From: DASVWH01 sp036389715
Lineage (GTDB): Bacteria; Acidobacteriota; Blastocatellia; Pyrinomonadales; Pyrinomonadaceae
Assembly: GCA_036389715.1 (NCBI GenBank)
Contig: DASVWH010000182.1
Location: forward strand, 1-26,051
Direction of reading: 5' to 3'
DNA length: 26,051 nucleotides
Numbering within the stretch: position 1 is the first letter of the stretch; every line of letters starts with the position of its first letter. A program made the position numbers and the translations under genes. Shown here piece after piece: positions 7,860-16,365 of this stretch. The notes beneath the pieces were generated by a model. That model was not told where the DNA came from and did no database searches. It was given only the letters and a program-made list of their open reading frames with translations.

Positions 7860-10751
7860 CTATTTCCCTTTGTCGAGACGGGCGCTCCTTCCGGCCAGGC
7901 TGGCGACGACGGCCACCAGCTCCGCCGGTTCCACCGGCTTCGGAACGTGCATCTGGTAACCGGCACGCAGGGCGCGCAGGCGGTCTTCGGCCCGCGCGTA
8001 TGCGGTCAGGGCGATGGCCGGAACTTTGCCCCCCTCCTCGGCGGTCAGGGCCCTGACACGGCCGATCAACTGGTAGCCGTCTTCGCCCGGCATCCCGATG
8101 TCGCTGACGAGCACGTCCGGCTTCAACTCCTGAAGCAGTTCGAGGGCTTCGTTGACGGTCGAGGCCGTGCGGACCGTCGCGCCGCACTTGGTCAGCACGG
8201 CTTCGAGAAGCGCGCGGGCGTCCGCCTCGTCGTCCAAGACCAGGACATTGAGGTCGTCCAGTTTTTCGGGACAATCGAGGTCGAGCCTTCTCTCCCTGGC
8301 GCGCGGGTACGCCTGCTCCGGGTCGCTCTCTTTTTGCAGGATGGGAACGACCGGCAGCTTGACTGTGAAGGTCGCTCCCTGGCCCTCGCCCGCGCTCGCC
8401 GCATGAACCGTCCCGCCGTGCAGCTCGACTAAATGACGAACAATCGCCAGCCCGAGTCCGAGTCCGCCGTACTCGCGCGTCGTCTTGCCGTCGGCCTGGC
8501 GGAAACGCTCGAAGACGTGCGGCAGGAAGTCGGGCTTGATGCCGTTGCCGGTATCGCTGACCGTAATCTCGATGTGCGAGTTGATTCGTTCGAGCCGGAC
8601 CAGCACGCGCCCGTCGCGCGGAGTGAACTTGACGGCGTTGGAGAGCAGGTTCCAGATCACCTGTTGGAGGCGCGACGGGTCGCCCGCGACCGTGCTCGTC
8701 GAGGTGTCTATCACCTTCTGGATTCTCACGCCCTTGGCTTCGGCCGCGGGGCGCAGCGCCTCGATGGCCGATTCGATGAAAGAGGCCGGGTCAATCTGTC
8801 GCACGTCGAGCCGCAGCTTGCCCGTGATGATGCGCGAAACGTCGAGTAGGTCGTCTATCAACTGCGACTGCGAGCGAGCGTTGCGCTCTATCGTCTCCAG
8901 CGCACCGGCGGCCGTCTCGCGGCTGAACTCGCTCGTCCGCAGCAGGTGCGCCCAGCCGAGAATGGCCGTCAGCGGCGTGCGCAGCTCGTGCGAGAGCGTG
9001 GCGAGAAATTCGTCCTTGAGACGATTGGCGCGCTGAGCGTCCTGGTAGAGGCGCGCATTATCGATGGCGAGCGCGGCGCGCCCGGCCAGGTTCTCGGCCA
9101 GCGCCAGGTCATCCGGTCCGTAATGGCGGCCCGACTCTGCCGAGATGAAGGTGATTGCGCCGAGCGTGCGATTGTGCGCGACGAGCGGCACGACCATCGC
9201 GGAGGTGAAGCCGATCTCGCGCATGATCTGAAGATGCTCATCGTCTATCGCGGCCTCGGCCAGCATCGAGTCGAGGATTTCCGGGTAAAGCTCGGACTTG
9301 CCCGTCCGCAGCACGTTCGGGACGCCGCCCGGCGCATCCATGTCGGGCGGGTAACGGTTCTGAAGCTCGTGCGCCCAGGCCACCTTCGACGGGTCCACGT
9401 GCGCTACCGCCAGGCGATTGACCGCCCCCTGCTCGTCCACGACATCAACCGAGCACCAGTCGGCCAGGTTCGGCACGGTCATCCGCGCGACTTTCACCAG
9501 CGTCGCCTGATAGTCGAGCGAGGAGGCCAGCTCGCGGCTCGCCTCGGCGAGAAAGCTCTGCGCGTCCTCGGCGCGCTTGCGCTCCGTGATGTCGTGAAAG
9601 ATGTTGATCGCAAACTGAACGTGGCCCGCGGCGTCGAAAATCGGCGTGGATTTGGCGATGGACCAGCGCTCCTCGCCGGATTCGAGCAGGCGGAAGCGCA
9701 TCGTCGCGGACGTGCTCCGGCCTTCCTTGAGCGCCACTCTGCCCGGCAGCATCTCGCGCGGGAACGGCTCGCCCGCTTCGTCCATCAGCTCAAAGTTTTG
9801 CAGGAGTTCCTGGACCGGCGTGTTCAGCAGCGCCTCGCTCGACGGATAGCCGAGCGCCTTGACCGCGGCCTCGTTGACGAAGATCAGACGCCCATCCTGG
9901 TCCTGCGCAGTGATGCTGTCGGCGACGCCCTGGAGAATAATCTCAAGCTGCTTTTTCGACCTTTGCAGCTCGGCTTCGGCCGCCTTGCGCGCCGTCACGT
10001 CGCGGGCGATGCCCTGGACGCCGACGGCCCTGCCTTCGCGGTAGATGAGGCGCGTATTGACTTCGAGGGCGATGCGCTCGCCGCGCTTGGTGACGATCTC
10101 CAGGTCGTACCTGGTCGGAGCGCCGTCTTCGAGCTTGCGTGCGATGCGCTGGCGGGCCAGTTCCAGGTCTTCGGGTGAGAGCAGGGCGGACATGTTCATC
10201 CCCATCACCTCTTCGCGCGAATAGCCCGTGATGATTTCCCCGGCCCTGTTGAGCGAGGTGAAGTTGCCCTCCAAATCCTGCGTGTAGACTATGTCGTTGG
10301 CATACTCGAAGAGGTTACGATAGCGCTCCTCCATCTCGTGGCGCTCCGTGACATCGCGCACCACCTTGGAGAATCCCTTGAGAGTGCCCTGCTCGTCGCG
10401 CAGCGCCGTAATGAAGACGTTGGCATAGAAGCGCTGGCCGTTCTTTCTGAGGCTCCAATATTCATCCGTCGCGCGGCCCTCCGCGGCGGCCAGTGCCAGC
10501 TCGCGCTCGCCCCTCCCGTTTTTGACATCCTCTTCGCTGAAGAACATCCGGCAATGCTTGCCGAGCACTTCGGGGGCGCTCCAGCCCTTGATGCGCTCGG
10601 CCCCCAGGTTCCAGCTCGTGATGTGGCCCGCCGGGTCGAGCGTGTAGATGGCGTACTCCCGGATGTCTTCGATGAGGCGGCGAAACAACAGCTCCTGGTC
10701 TTCGAGCGGGCCACTCTCTCGTATTTTCGTCTCGGTCGGCTCTATCACCAT
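7860..10751 (-). CDS. Soluble hybrid histidine kinase (PAS3-GAF-HisKA-HATPase-REC)
   Basis: 963 aa with no transmembrane segment, hence cytoplasmic. Domains in order: PAS/PAC 1 about 20-137 (ends VVRDVTERHEME), PAS/PAC 2 140-255, PAS/PAC 3 260-393, GAF 410-570, HisKA with phospho-acceptor His588 (LSHELRTP), HATPase_c 690-800 with N box Asn705, G1 DTGNGI (733-738) and G2 GLGLGLAIV (763-771), and a C-terminal receiver 834-955 with Asp840/841, phospho-acceptor Asp884, Thr916 and Lys938. All key catalytic residues are present, so it should autophosphorylate and pass phosphate to its own receiver. No DNA-binding output or partner regulator is adjacent, so the downstream phosphotransfer partner is unknown. 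PAS/GAF sensors suggest internal redox, light or small-molecule input; the ligand is not evident. A weak TATGAT -10 (10815-10820) precedes it. Confidence 0.93.
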   Translation of the reverse strand: MVIEPTETKIRESGPLEDQELLFRRLIEDIREYAIYTLDPAGHITSWNLGAERIKGWSAPEVLGKHCRMFFSEEDVKNGRGERELALAAAEGRATDEYWSLRKNGQRFYANVFITALRDEQGTLKGFSKVVRDVTERHEMEERYRNLFEYANDIVYTQDLEGNFTSLNRAGEIITGYSREEVMGMNMSALLSPEDLELARQRIARKLEDGAPTRYDLEIVTKRGERIALEVNTRLIYREGRAVGVQGIARDVTARKAAEAELQRSKKQLEIILQGVADSITAQDQDGRLIFVNEAAVKALGYPSSEALLNTPVQELLQNFELMDEAGEPFPREMLPGRVALKEGRSTSATMRFRLLESGEERWSIAKSTPIFDAAGHVQFAINIFHDITERKRAEDAQSFLAEASRELASSLDYQATLVKVARMTVPNLADWCSVDVVDEQGAVNRLAVAHVDPSKVAWAHELQNRYPPDMDAPGGVPNVLRTGKSELYPEILDSMLAEAAIDDEHLQIMREIGFTSAMVVPLVAHNRTLGAITFISAESGRHYGPDDLALAENLAGRAALAIDNARLYQDAQRANRLKDEFLATLSHELRTPLTAILGWAHLLRTSEFSRETAAGALETIERNARSQSQLIDDLLDVSRIITGKLRLDVRQIDPASFIESAIEALRPAAEAKGVRIQKVIDTSTSTVAGDPSRLQQVIWNLLSNAVKFTPRDGRVLVRLERINSHIEITVSDTGNGIKPDFLPHVFERFRQADGKTTREYGGLGLGLAIVRHLVELHGGTVHAASAGEGQGATFTVKLPVVPILQKESDPEQAYPRARERRLDLDCPEKLDDLNVLVLDDEADARALLEAVLTKCGATVRTASTVNEALELLQELKPDVLVSDIGMPGEDGYQLIGRVRALTAEEGGKVPAIALTAYARAEDRLRALRAGYQMHVPKPVEPAELVAVVASLAGRSARLDKGK

Positions 10752-10895
10752 CTTACTTGTTTTCTCTGATGTCAGCGGGGCAGGGGAAATTGAACGCTAA
10801 CGCGAGCGAGAGCCATCATATAACAAACGCCGTGCGCCCAAAAGCTGAGTCAGCCGCAGCAGCGCCACGGGTCAGGCTGCCTCGCCAGTCCAGCT

Positions 10896-13565
10896 TCATC
10901 CTTTCCGTCTATTTTCGACGGGCGGCCCGAGCGGGTCTTCCGGCCAGGCGTGGCGCGGGTAGCGACGGCCAAGCTCGCGGCGCACCTGCGGATAATGGCG
11001 CTCCCAGAAACCCGGCAGGTCGGTCGTCACCTGCACGGGCCGCTGGCTCGGGGCCAGCAGGTGCAGCACCAGTGCGACGCGCCCGCCCGCCACCTTCGGC
11101 CCTTCTCTCATCCCGAAAAAATCCTGCAACCTCGAAGCAATCCAGGGCGGCTGGCGGCGCTCGTAATTAACGCGCACCTGTCGCCCGCCCGCGAGCGTCA
11201 CGCGCTCTGGAGCCATCTTCGAGAGCAGCCGCGACTGCTCGGGCGTCAACTTCCGGCGCAAGCCTTCGAGCAGGGCCCCGGCCTGCGCCGCCTGGCGCAG
11301 CTCCGCGAAGCTGCGCCGCCCCGCGCACATGGCCGCGAGCGCCGCCTGCACGTCCTCCGCGTCGAGAGACTGAAGACCGGCCTCCGGGAAGCTGCGCGCG
11401 ACGAACTCCACGCGGGCCAGGAAACGCTCGATCAACTCGCCTTCGACGAAGGCTTCCGGCCCGGCTTCGAGGGCCGCAGCCGCGAGGACCCGCGCCTCCT
11501 CTTCGCCGCCCTGCCCGCTCGCGCGGCTCTCGTCGAGCACGAGCTGGTCGTACATCAGTCGGCGCACTGTTTCGACGCGCTCGGCCTGCGCGTTCCATTG
11601 CACTTCCCCGGTCTCCCTGAGCGCGTCCGTGAACAGATCAAGCAGCCACTCGGGCTCAATCGCGCTCGCCAGGCGGACGACCGCGCCGCCTCTGCCCCGG
11701 CCCCGAAGGCCCGGACGGCGGCGCTCTTCAGCCTCGACCGCGACCAAGAACTCCGCCTGGCGCACGACGCTCTCGGGCGCAAGGGTGGCCGCGCCGCCGC
11801 CCGCGAGCAGCACTTCCACCTCGCCCGCCTCCGCTGCGCCCGCCGCGCCCCTGCGCCGCGCGACGCGGTCTGGATAACCGCTCAGGATAGAGATCAGGAG
11901 CTTCGTTTCGGCGTCCGTTGAAAGCCCTTCGCCGACGCCCGCGCCTCGCGCCTTCTTAACGTCCGAGCCGTCGGCCCGCACGCCTCCAGTGCCTTTCATC
12001 CCGATGCCTTCGACTATACTCTGGAGTTGCCGCCGCGCACGCTCGACGGCCCGCACGGAGTTCGGATTGAGCCCCATCGCCGACAACCGCTCCGGCGCGA
12101 AATGCGCGCGCTCGGCCTCCAGGAAAAGATCGAACAGTTCGAGCAGGTCGGACGGGCTGCTCGAAGGGCGCGGCTGAGGGCGCTGGCGCGGGTCTGCCAG
12201 CAGGTTGGCGGCGCGAATATCGCGCTCGCCGATGAGAGCTGCGACCAGGCACGCCTGGCGCGCGACGCCGCGCCGTTCGCCTTCGATTACCATCCGCGAG
12301 AGCCTCGGGTGCAGGGGCAGGTGCAGCATCCGCTCGCCCGTCGGCGTCAACTGCCCGGCGGCATCGAGCGCACCGAGACGACGCAGGAGCGCCCCGGCCG
12401 TTTCGAGCGCCTCCGGCTGCGGCGCTTCGTACCACTCGAAACGATGCAGGTCGCGGACTCCGGCCGCGTGCAGTTCAAGGGCCGTCTCGGCCAGGTCGAG
12501 CCGCTCTATCTCGGGCGCTTCGTATTCCGGCCGCGCGGCGAAATCCTGCGCAGTATAGAGACGCAGGGCGCGACCGGGCCCTGTTCGTCCGGCCCTTCCC
12601 GCGCGCTGGATGGCCGCGGCGCGGCTGACGCGCCCGACGCCCAGCACGGGCAGCCCAGACCAGGGCGAATGGCTCGCCACCCGCGCGAGGCCGGAATCTA
12701 TCACGGCAAAGACGCCCTCAATCGTGATGGAACTCTCCGCGACGTTGGTCGAGAGAATGACCTTGCGCCTGGCGGCGGGACGGACGGCGAGGTCCTGCTG
12801 CGCGGCCGTCAACTCTCCGTGCAGCGGCAGGATTAAGAGATCGGCCCCGGCGGCGAGCGGGGCACAGGCTTCCTGCGCGCGTCGAATCTCGGCTGCGCCC
12901 GGCAGAAAGACCAGCACGTCGCCCGCCAGCCCGCCGTCAACCAGCCGCCGCACGGCCCCCTCGACCTGCGCTGCCAGCGGTCTCTCGTCCGGCCGCGCGA
13001 GATGCTCAAGCTCGACCTCGAAGCGGCGTCCCGCGGAACGAAGCTGCGGGCAATCGCCCAGGAAGCGCGCGATGGGAGCGGCGTCGAGCGTCGCCGACAT
13101 GACGACGGTGCGCAATTCGGGCCGCGCCGTGAGCTGTAAGCGGCGGAGCAGCGCCAGCGCCAGGTCGCCCTGCAAGTGGCGCTCGTGGAATTCGTCCAGG
13201 ATGATCGTGCCGACCCCGGAGAGCTGCGGGTCAGAGAGCAGGCGGCGCGTCAGGACGCCCTCCGTGAGAAAGCGCAGGCGCGTGCGCGGGCCGGAGACTT
13301 CTTCGAAGCGCACCTGGTAGCCGACCGTTTCGCCCACACGCTCGCCCCTCTCTTCCGCCACACGCCGCGCGGCCATCCGCGCTGCCAGACGGCGCGGCTC
13401 CAGCACCCAGACTTCGCCCCCGCCCGCGAGCCCCGCCTCCAGCAGCGCCGCAGGCACGCGCGTCGTCTTACCGGCTCCCGGCGGCGCTTCAATGACCAGG
13501 TTGGGGCAATGGCCTAGAGACCGGACTATCTCCGGGAGGAGCGAATCAATGGGCAGAGACTGCAT
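10896..13565 (-). CDS. hrpB: ATP-dependent DExH helicase HrpB
   Basis: 889 aa from the ATG at 13565 (MQSLPIDSLLPEIV), where family alignments normally begin. The open frame extends upstream to 13721, but that 52-residue Arg/Ser-rich stretch looks non-coding. Superfamily 2 motifs: Walker A APPGAGKTT (27-35), DEFH (124-127), SAT (157-159), TNVAESSITIEGV (273-285) and QRAGRAGRTGPG (320-331). The C-terminal HrpB domain is clear, with RPVQVTTDLPGFW and RRYPRHAWPEDP near the end. Family length is about 810-850 aa, so this is slightly long, with an extra Gly-rich segment around residues 495-535. HrpB is a DEAH-box helicase of uncertain physiological role. Its neighbour is the hybrid kinase 144 nt downstream on the same strand. 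No convincing ribosome site precedes either start. Confidence 0.93.
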   Translation of the reverse strand: MQSLPIDSLLPEIVRSLGHCPNLVIEAPPGAGKTTRVPAALLEAGLAGGGEVWVLEPRRLAARMAARRVAEERGERVGETVGYQVRFEEVSGPRTRLRFLTEGVLTRRLLSDPQLSGVGTIILDEFHERHLQGDLALALLRRLQLTARPELRTVVMSATLDAAPIARFLGDCPQLRSAGRRFEVELEHLARPDERPLAAQVEGAVRRLVDGGLAGDVLVFLPGAAEIRRAQEACAPLAAGADLLILPLHGELTAAQQDLAVRPAARRKVILSTNVAESSITIEGVFAVIDSGLARVASHSPWSGLPVLGVGRVSRAAAIQRAGRAGRTGPGRALRLYTAQDFAARPEYEAPEIERLDLAETALELHAAGVRDLHRFEWYEAPQPEALETAGALLRRLGALDAAGQLTPTGERMLHLPLHPRLSRMVIEGERRGVARQACLVAALIGERDIRAANLLADPRQRPQPRPSSSPSDLLELFDLFLEAERAHFAPERLSAMGLNPNSVRAVERARRQLQSIVEGIGMKGTGGVRADGSDVKKARGAGVGEGLSTDAETKLLISILSGYPDRVARRRGAAGAAEAGEVEVLLAGGGAATLAPESVVRQAEFLVAVEAEERRRPGLRGRGRGGAVVRLASAIEPEWLLDLFTDALRETGEVQWNAQAERVETVRRLMYDQLVLDESRASGQGGEEEARVLAAAALEAGPEAFVEGELIERFLARVEFVARSFPEAGLQSLDAEDVQAALAAMCAGRRSFAELRQAAQAGALLEGLRRKLTPEQSRLLSKMAPERVTLAGGRQVRVNYERRQPPWIASRLQDFFGMREGPKVAGGRVALVLHLLAPSQRPVQVTTDLPGFWERHYPQVRRELGRRYPRHAWPEDPLGPPVENRRKG

Positions 13566-13943
13566 ATCTGTATCGCGTCCGGGCGGCTTTCTCCGGCGCC
13601 CTCTATCGAGAGAGCTTTCGCGCGGGCCGCCGCTTCGAGGGGCGCGCGAAATCGAAGCGCGCCCGGAATCGTGTTCACTTAAAGAGTAGAAGGACCTGCT
13701 CAAAATCGGGCGCAACAACACTACACCAACTTAAGCCTGGCTGACGAAGATTCGTGCCTGCGGGGCGAGGCTGGCGCGCGGCGCGCGGGCCGGGACGAGG
13801 GCGCGTTTCGGTGAGAATTCCGGGTCGAACCGGGCCGCCGCGCCTTCGCCCGGGAACCCGCAACGGGCGCTATTTACAGCGGGGAGTGCAGTTTGGCCTT
13901 GCAACTATGCTCCAATCTAGTGCATCATATGTGGCAGGTGATT

Positions 13944-13977
<34 letters not shown>

Positions 13978-14029
13978 AGTGCTAAGTCTAGATGGCGGCG
14001 TTTTGGATAGTTCGAGAGCAGGTTGATTT

Positions 14030-14044
14030 CAACTTCAGAAGTTG
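14030..14044. repeat. 15-bp dyad upstream of the RRM gene
   Basis: CAACTTC and GAAGTTG are perfect inverted arms around a single A, about 117 nt before the RRM start. It could be an operator. No regulator is adjacent. Confidence 0.35.
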
Positions 14045-14125
14045 CTCCCTTGAGCATCCGAACCCGAAGCCTTCGCTGCTACCGTTTCATCGAAGCCACT
14101 TTAATTCGAAGCTTCTCTTGATACT

Positions 14126-14145
14126 CCCTTAAATAAGGTTAAGGG
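14126..14145 (+). promoter_or_regulatory. Leader hairpin that overlaps the RRM gene ribosome site
   Basis: CCCTTAA (14126-14132) pairs perfectly with TTAAGGG (14139-14145) around a 6-nt loop. The downstream arm is the start of the ribosome site AAGGGGAG, so folding would hide part of it. With one bulged G the stem extends to CTCCCTTAA. A short, AT-rich, weak stem over a ribosome site is compatible with temperature-dependent or protein-dependent translation control. Confidence 0.45.
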
Positions 14146-14160
14146 GAGAGGTACATCTAC

Positions 14161-14550
14161 ATGTCCATGAAACTTTACGTCGGCAATCTGGCTTTCCAGA
14201 CTTCGAGCGAAGATTTGCAGCAGTTGTTTGCGCAGGCCGGGACGGTCGAATCGGCTTCCGTCGTGGAAGACAGAGAGACGGGACGCTCGCGCGGCTTCGG
14301 ATTCGTCGAAATGGCGAGCAAGGAAGAGGGCGAAGCGGCCATTGCACAGTTTAACGGCAAGGAAGTCAACGGCCGCAGCCTGACGGTCAATGAAGCCCGC
14401 CCGCGCGAAAATCGCGCCGGTGGCGGCGGCGGTGGCGGACGCGGCGGCTTTGGCGGCGGTCGTGGTGGCGGTGGCGGACGCGGCGGTGGCGGCGGACGTG
14501 GCGGCTACGGCGACAGCGGCGGCGGCGGTGACCGTAACCCACGCTGGTAA
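14161..14550 (+). CDS. Glycine-rich RRM RNA-binding protein
   Basis: 129 aa. One RRM spans residues 3-80 with RNP2 LYVGNL (5-10) and RNP1 RGFGFVEM (44-51), both carrying the aromatic residues that stack on RNA. Residues 86-124 are a Gly/Arg RGG-like tail with repeated GGGRGG. This is the architecture of bacterial and cyanobacterial Rbp proteins, often cold-induced RNA chaperones, and of plant glycine-rich proteins. It is cytoplasmic and probably binds mRNA with low specificity. A second ATG at codon 3 could also be used; the upstream AAGGGGAG fits the first. A terminator-like hairpin and then the DEAD-box helicase gene follow 128 nt downstream, so the two form a plausible RNA-remodelling pair. 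Confidence 0.93.
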   Translation: MSMKLYVGNLAFQTSSEDLQQLFAQAGTVESASVVEDRETGRSRGFGFVEMASKEEGEAAIAQFNGKEVNGRSLTVNEARPRENRAGGGGGGGRGGFGGGRGGGGGRGGGGGRGGYGDSGGGGDRNPRW

Positions 14551-14583
14551 AAGGCTTTGGCCTTCCGGCGACTCTTTTCTCAA

Positions 14584-14630
14584 AGCGCCCCTGGCGACAA
14601 CAGTTTTGGGCCGGGGGCGCTCAAATTTTT
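14584..14630 (+). terminator. Rho-independent terminator after the RRM gene
   Basis: AGCGCCCC (14584-14591) and GGGGCGCT (14614-14621) form a perfect 8-bp GC stem, followed by CAAATTTTT. The loop of 22 nt is long, but the T run and position 33 nt after the RRM stop fit a terminator, possibly leaky into the helicase gene. Confidence 0.6.
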
Positions 14631-14641
14631 CAGTCTGAAAC

Positions 14642-14663
14642 ACCCTTTGAAAGCTCAAAGGGT
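14642..14663 (+). promoter_or_regulatory. Perfect 9-bp hairpin before the DEAD-box gene ribosome site
   Basis: ACCCTTTGA (14642-14650) and TCAAAGGGT (14655-14663) form a perfect stem with a 4-nt AAGC loop, ending 5 nt before the AAAGGAAG ribosome site (14668-14675). There is no T run, so it is less likely a terminator than an mRNA structure that stabilises or controls the helicase transcript. Confidence 0.5.
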
Positions 14664-14678
14664 TGACAAAGGAAGCAC

Positions 14679-15902
14679 ATGAATTTTTCTCAACTGGGTC
14701 TCCTGCCCGCGCTGGTGCGCGGCTGCGAGGCTCTCGGATACACGGAACCCACGCCGATTCAAAATCAGGCGATTCCCATCGTTTTGAGCGGCGCTGATTT
14801 AATCGGCTGCGCCGAAACGGGGACGGGTAAGACGGCGGCTTTTCTGCTGCCGACGATTCAGAGGATGGCCGAACAACCGCGACCGGGCGTTCGCGTCCTC
14901 GTGCTGGCCCCGACGCGCGAGCTTGTCTTACAGATCGAAGCCAGCTATCACCAGCTTGCGCCCAGGAAGAGTCCGCGTTGTGCGGGCATTATCGGGGGCG
15001 CGGCGATGACCAAGCAGCGCGAGGCCCTGCGCAGCGGCGCGGGACTGGTCGTTGCCACACCGGGCCGCCTGCTCGACCATATCGAGCGCGGCACGATAGA
15101 CCTTTCACACGTCGAAGTGCTCATCCTGGACGAAGCCGACCGCATGTTGGACATGGGTTTCTGGCCTTCGATTCGCAGAGTGCTGACGAAACTTCCCGTC
15201 AAGCGGCAGACCTTGCTCTTCTCGGCCACGATGTCTGCGGCCATCGAAGAGATCGCGCGCTCGACCATGCGGAGCCCGAAACTGGTCGAAGTCAGCCAGC
15301 GCGGGCAGGCCGCCGTGACCGTCGAGCAGATGGCTTACCCGGTCGCGATGGAGTCCAAAACGGCGCTCCTCCTGGACCTTCTCGAACGCGAACGCTTCGA
15401 GCGCGTACTGGTCTTCACGCGCACGCGGCGCGGGGCCGAACGCCTCTCGCACATCCTCGAAGCGCGCGAGCACAGGGTCAACCGCATTCACGCCGACCGC
15501 ACGCAGCCGCAGCGCGAGGCCGCATTGCGCGGTTTCAAGAACGGCAACACGCGCGTGCTCGTCGCCACGGACATCGCGGCGCGCGGCATTGACGTTGATT
15601 CCATCTCGCACGTCATCAACTACGACGTGCCGGAAGCGCCCGAAGACTACGTGCATCGCATCGGCCGCACGGGTCGCGCGGGAAATCCCGGCCGGGCCAT
15701 TACGCTCGTCACGCCGGTCGAAGAGCTGTCCATGCGTGCCATCGAACGCCTGACGGGTCAATCCGTCGAGCGCGTGCTGCTGCCCGCATTCGGCGGGGCC
15801 AAAGAGGTCGCAGGAAGCACAGGCAAACCCTTCACCCCGGTCAGACGCGGCGGCGGCACGAGCGGCAGACGCTCATTTCGCCCGCGACGCGCCAGCCGGT
15901 AA
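14679..15902 (+). CDS. RhlE-type DEAD-box RNA helicase
   Basis: 407 aa. It unwinds or remodels RNA using ATP. All family motifs are present: Q motif PTPIQNQAIP (24-33), motif I AETGTGKT (45-52), Ia PTRELVLQI (78-86), Ib TPGRLLDH (127-134), DEAD (151-154), SAT (182-184), VATDIAARGIDV (295-306) and HRIGRTGRAG (326-335). After residue 368 comes a short Gly/Arg/Ser basic tail that likely adds RNA affinity. Overall it is closest in style to RhlE rather than DeaD/CsdA, which carries a longer C-terminal RNA-binding domain. The start ATG is preceded by AAAGGAAG at normal spacing. Its neighbour is the RRM protein; such pairs act in cold adaptation and RNA turnover in other bacteria. Cytoplasmic. Confidence 0.92.
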   Translation: MNFSQLGLLPALVRGCEALGYTEPTPIQNQAIPIVLSGADLIGCAETGTGKTAAFLLPTIQRMAEQPRPGVRVLVLAPTRELVLQIEASYHQLAPRKSPRCAGIIGGAAMTKQREALRSGAGLVVATPGRLLDHIERGTIDLSHVEVLILDEADRMLDMGFWPSIRRVLTKLPVKRQTLLFSATMSAAIEEIARSTMRSPKLVEVSQRGQAAVTVEQMAYPVAMESKTALLLDLLERERFERVLVFTRTRRGAERLSHILEAREHRVNRIHADRTQPQREAALRGFKNGNTRVLVATDIAARGIDVDSISHVINYDVPEAPEDYVHRIGRTGRAGNPGRAITLVTPVEELSMRAIERLTGQSVERVLLPAFGGAKEVAGSTGKPFTPVRRGGGTSGRRSFRPRRASR

Positions 15903-16245
15903 TTAAAGTCCGGCAGTATCGCTTTCGGACCAGATGTTTTGTGCGCCGCGCGGGCTGGCGGTGAGCGGCGGCGCACTCATCAAAACAGTCTGAAATCAAG
16001 AGCGACATCTCTTCGGATTCCAAAATTCCAACGGTTGAAAGTCAGAGGTCGCGTTGCTCACGAGAGTGTAAGCGCGGCCTTCCCTGCTTCTCGGGGGCCG
16101 GTCCGCTCAGACAACTATGATATACTTCTCGCGTTCGTCAGCGGCTGTTCTATTAGAAAAGATATTCGACATCGGGAAGAGCTTAACGACCTTCTCCTTG
16201 TGCCGCCTCTTGTTTTTCCGAACGCGACCACGAAGGAGCTTCCAG
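15903..16245 (+). other. Intergenic region after the DEAD-box gene
   Basis: This 343-bp stretch holds no gene I can support. A long frame reading through it (15939 onward) lacks family features until the zinc-finger start at 16362. It contains a hairpin (15941-15976) and an AT-rich TATGATATAC at 16116-16125 that could be a -10 for the small genes downstream, without a matching -35. Confidence 0.5.
15941..15976 (+). terminator. Possible terminator hairpin after the DEAD-box gene
   Basis: GTGCGCCGC (15941-15949) and GCGGCGCAC (15968-15976) make a perfect 9-bp GC stem 38 nt after the helicase stop. The 18-nt loop is long and no T run follows (TCATCAAAAC), so it may instead be a Rho-type or mRNA-end structure. 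Confidence 0.35.
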
Positions 16246-16365
16246 ATGACCGCACTCGCAGCACTCCATTATTCAATCGTCAACCGGCTCTCAGAGACGC
16301 CCGCGCAGAGCGTGTCGCGCCGGATTTCCGCCATCGCGGCGGGCGCGAAGGGCGGTGTCAGATGA
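16246..16365 (+). CDS. 39-aa small protein, coupled to the zinc-finger gene
   Basis: The ATG at 16246 follows a strong AAGGAG (16233-16238) at 7-nt spacing, the best ribosome site in this part of the window. The protein is 39 aa, starts MTALAALHYSIVNRLSETP, and is basic and Ala-rich towards the C-terminus (VSRRISAIAAGAKGGVR). Its TGA (16363-16365) overlaps the ATG of the zinc-finger gene as ATGA, a classic translational coupling arrangement. I do not recognise a family. It may be a real small protein or a leader peptide whose translation lets ribosomes reach the next gene, which lacks a strong site of its own. Confidence 0.5.
   Translation: MTALAALHYSIVNRLSETPAQSVSRRISAIAAGAKGGVR

Noticed and set aside
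8946..10178. 410-codon open frame on the plus strand
   Set aside because: It is antisense to the hybrid kinase, with the same composition artefact.
13566..13721. 52-residue N-terminal extension of HrpB
   Set aside because: It is Arg/Ser/Gly-rich and lies before the residue where HrpB proteins normally begin; no ribosome site supports the upstream start.
13810..13865. tRNA-like fragment (gggtcgaacc)
   Set aside because: The T-arm-like string is isolated; no acceptor stem, anticodon arm or 3' end can be built around it.
15939..16361. N-terminal extension of the zinc-finger reading frame to 221 aa
   Set aside because: Only the last 80 residues show conserved motifs. The ATGA overlap with the upstream small ORF and the intergenic character of 15939-16245 support the start at 16362.
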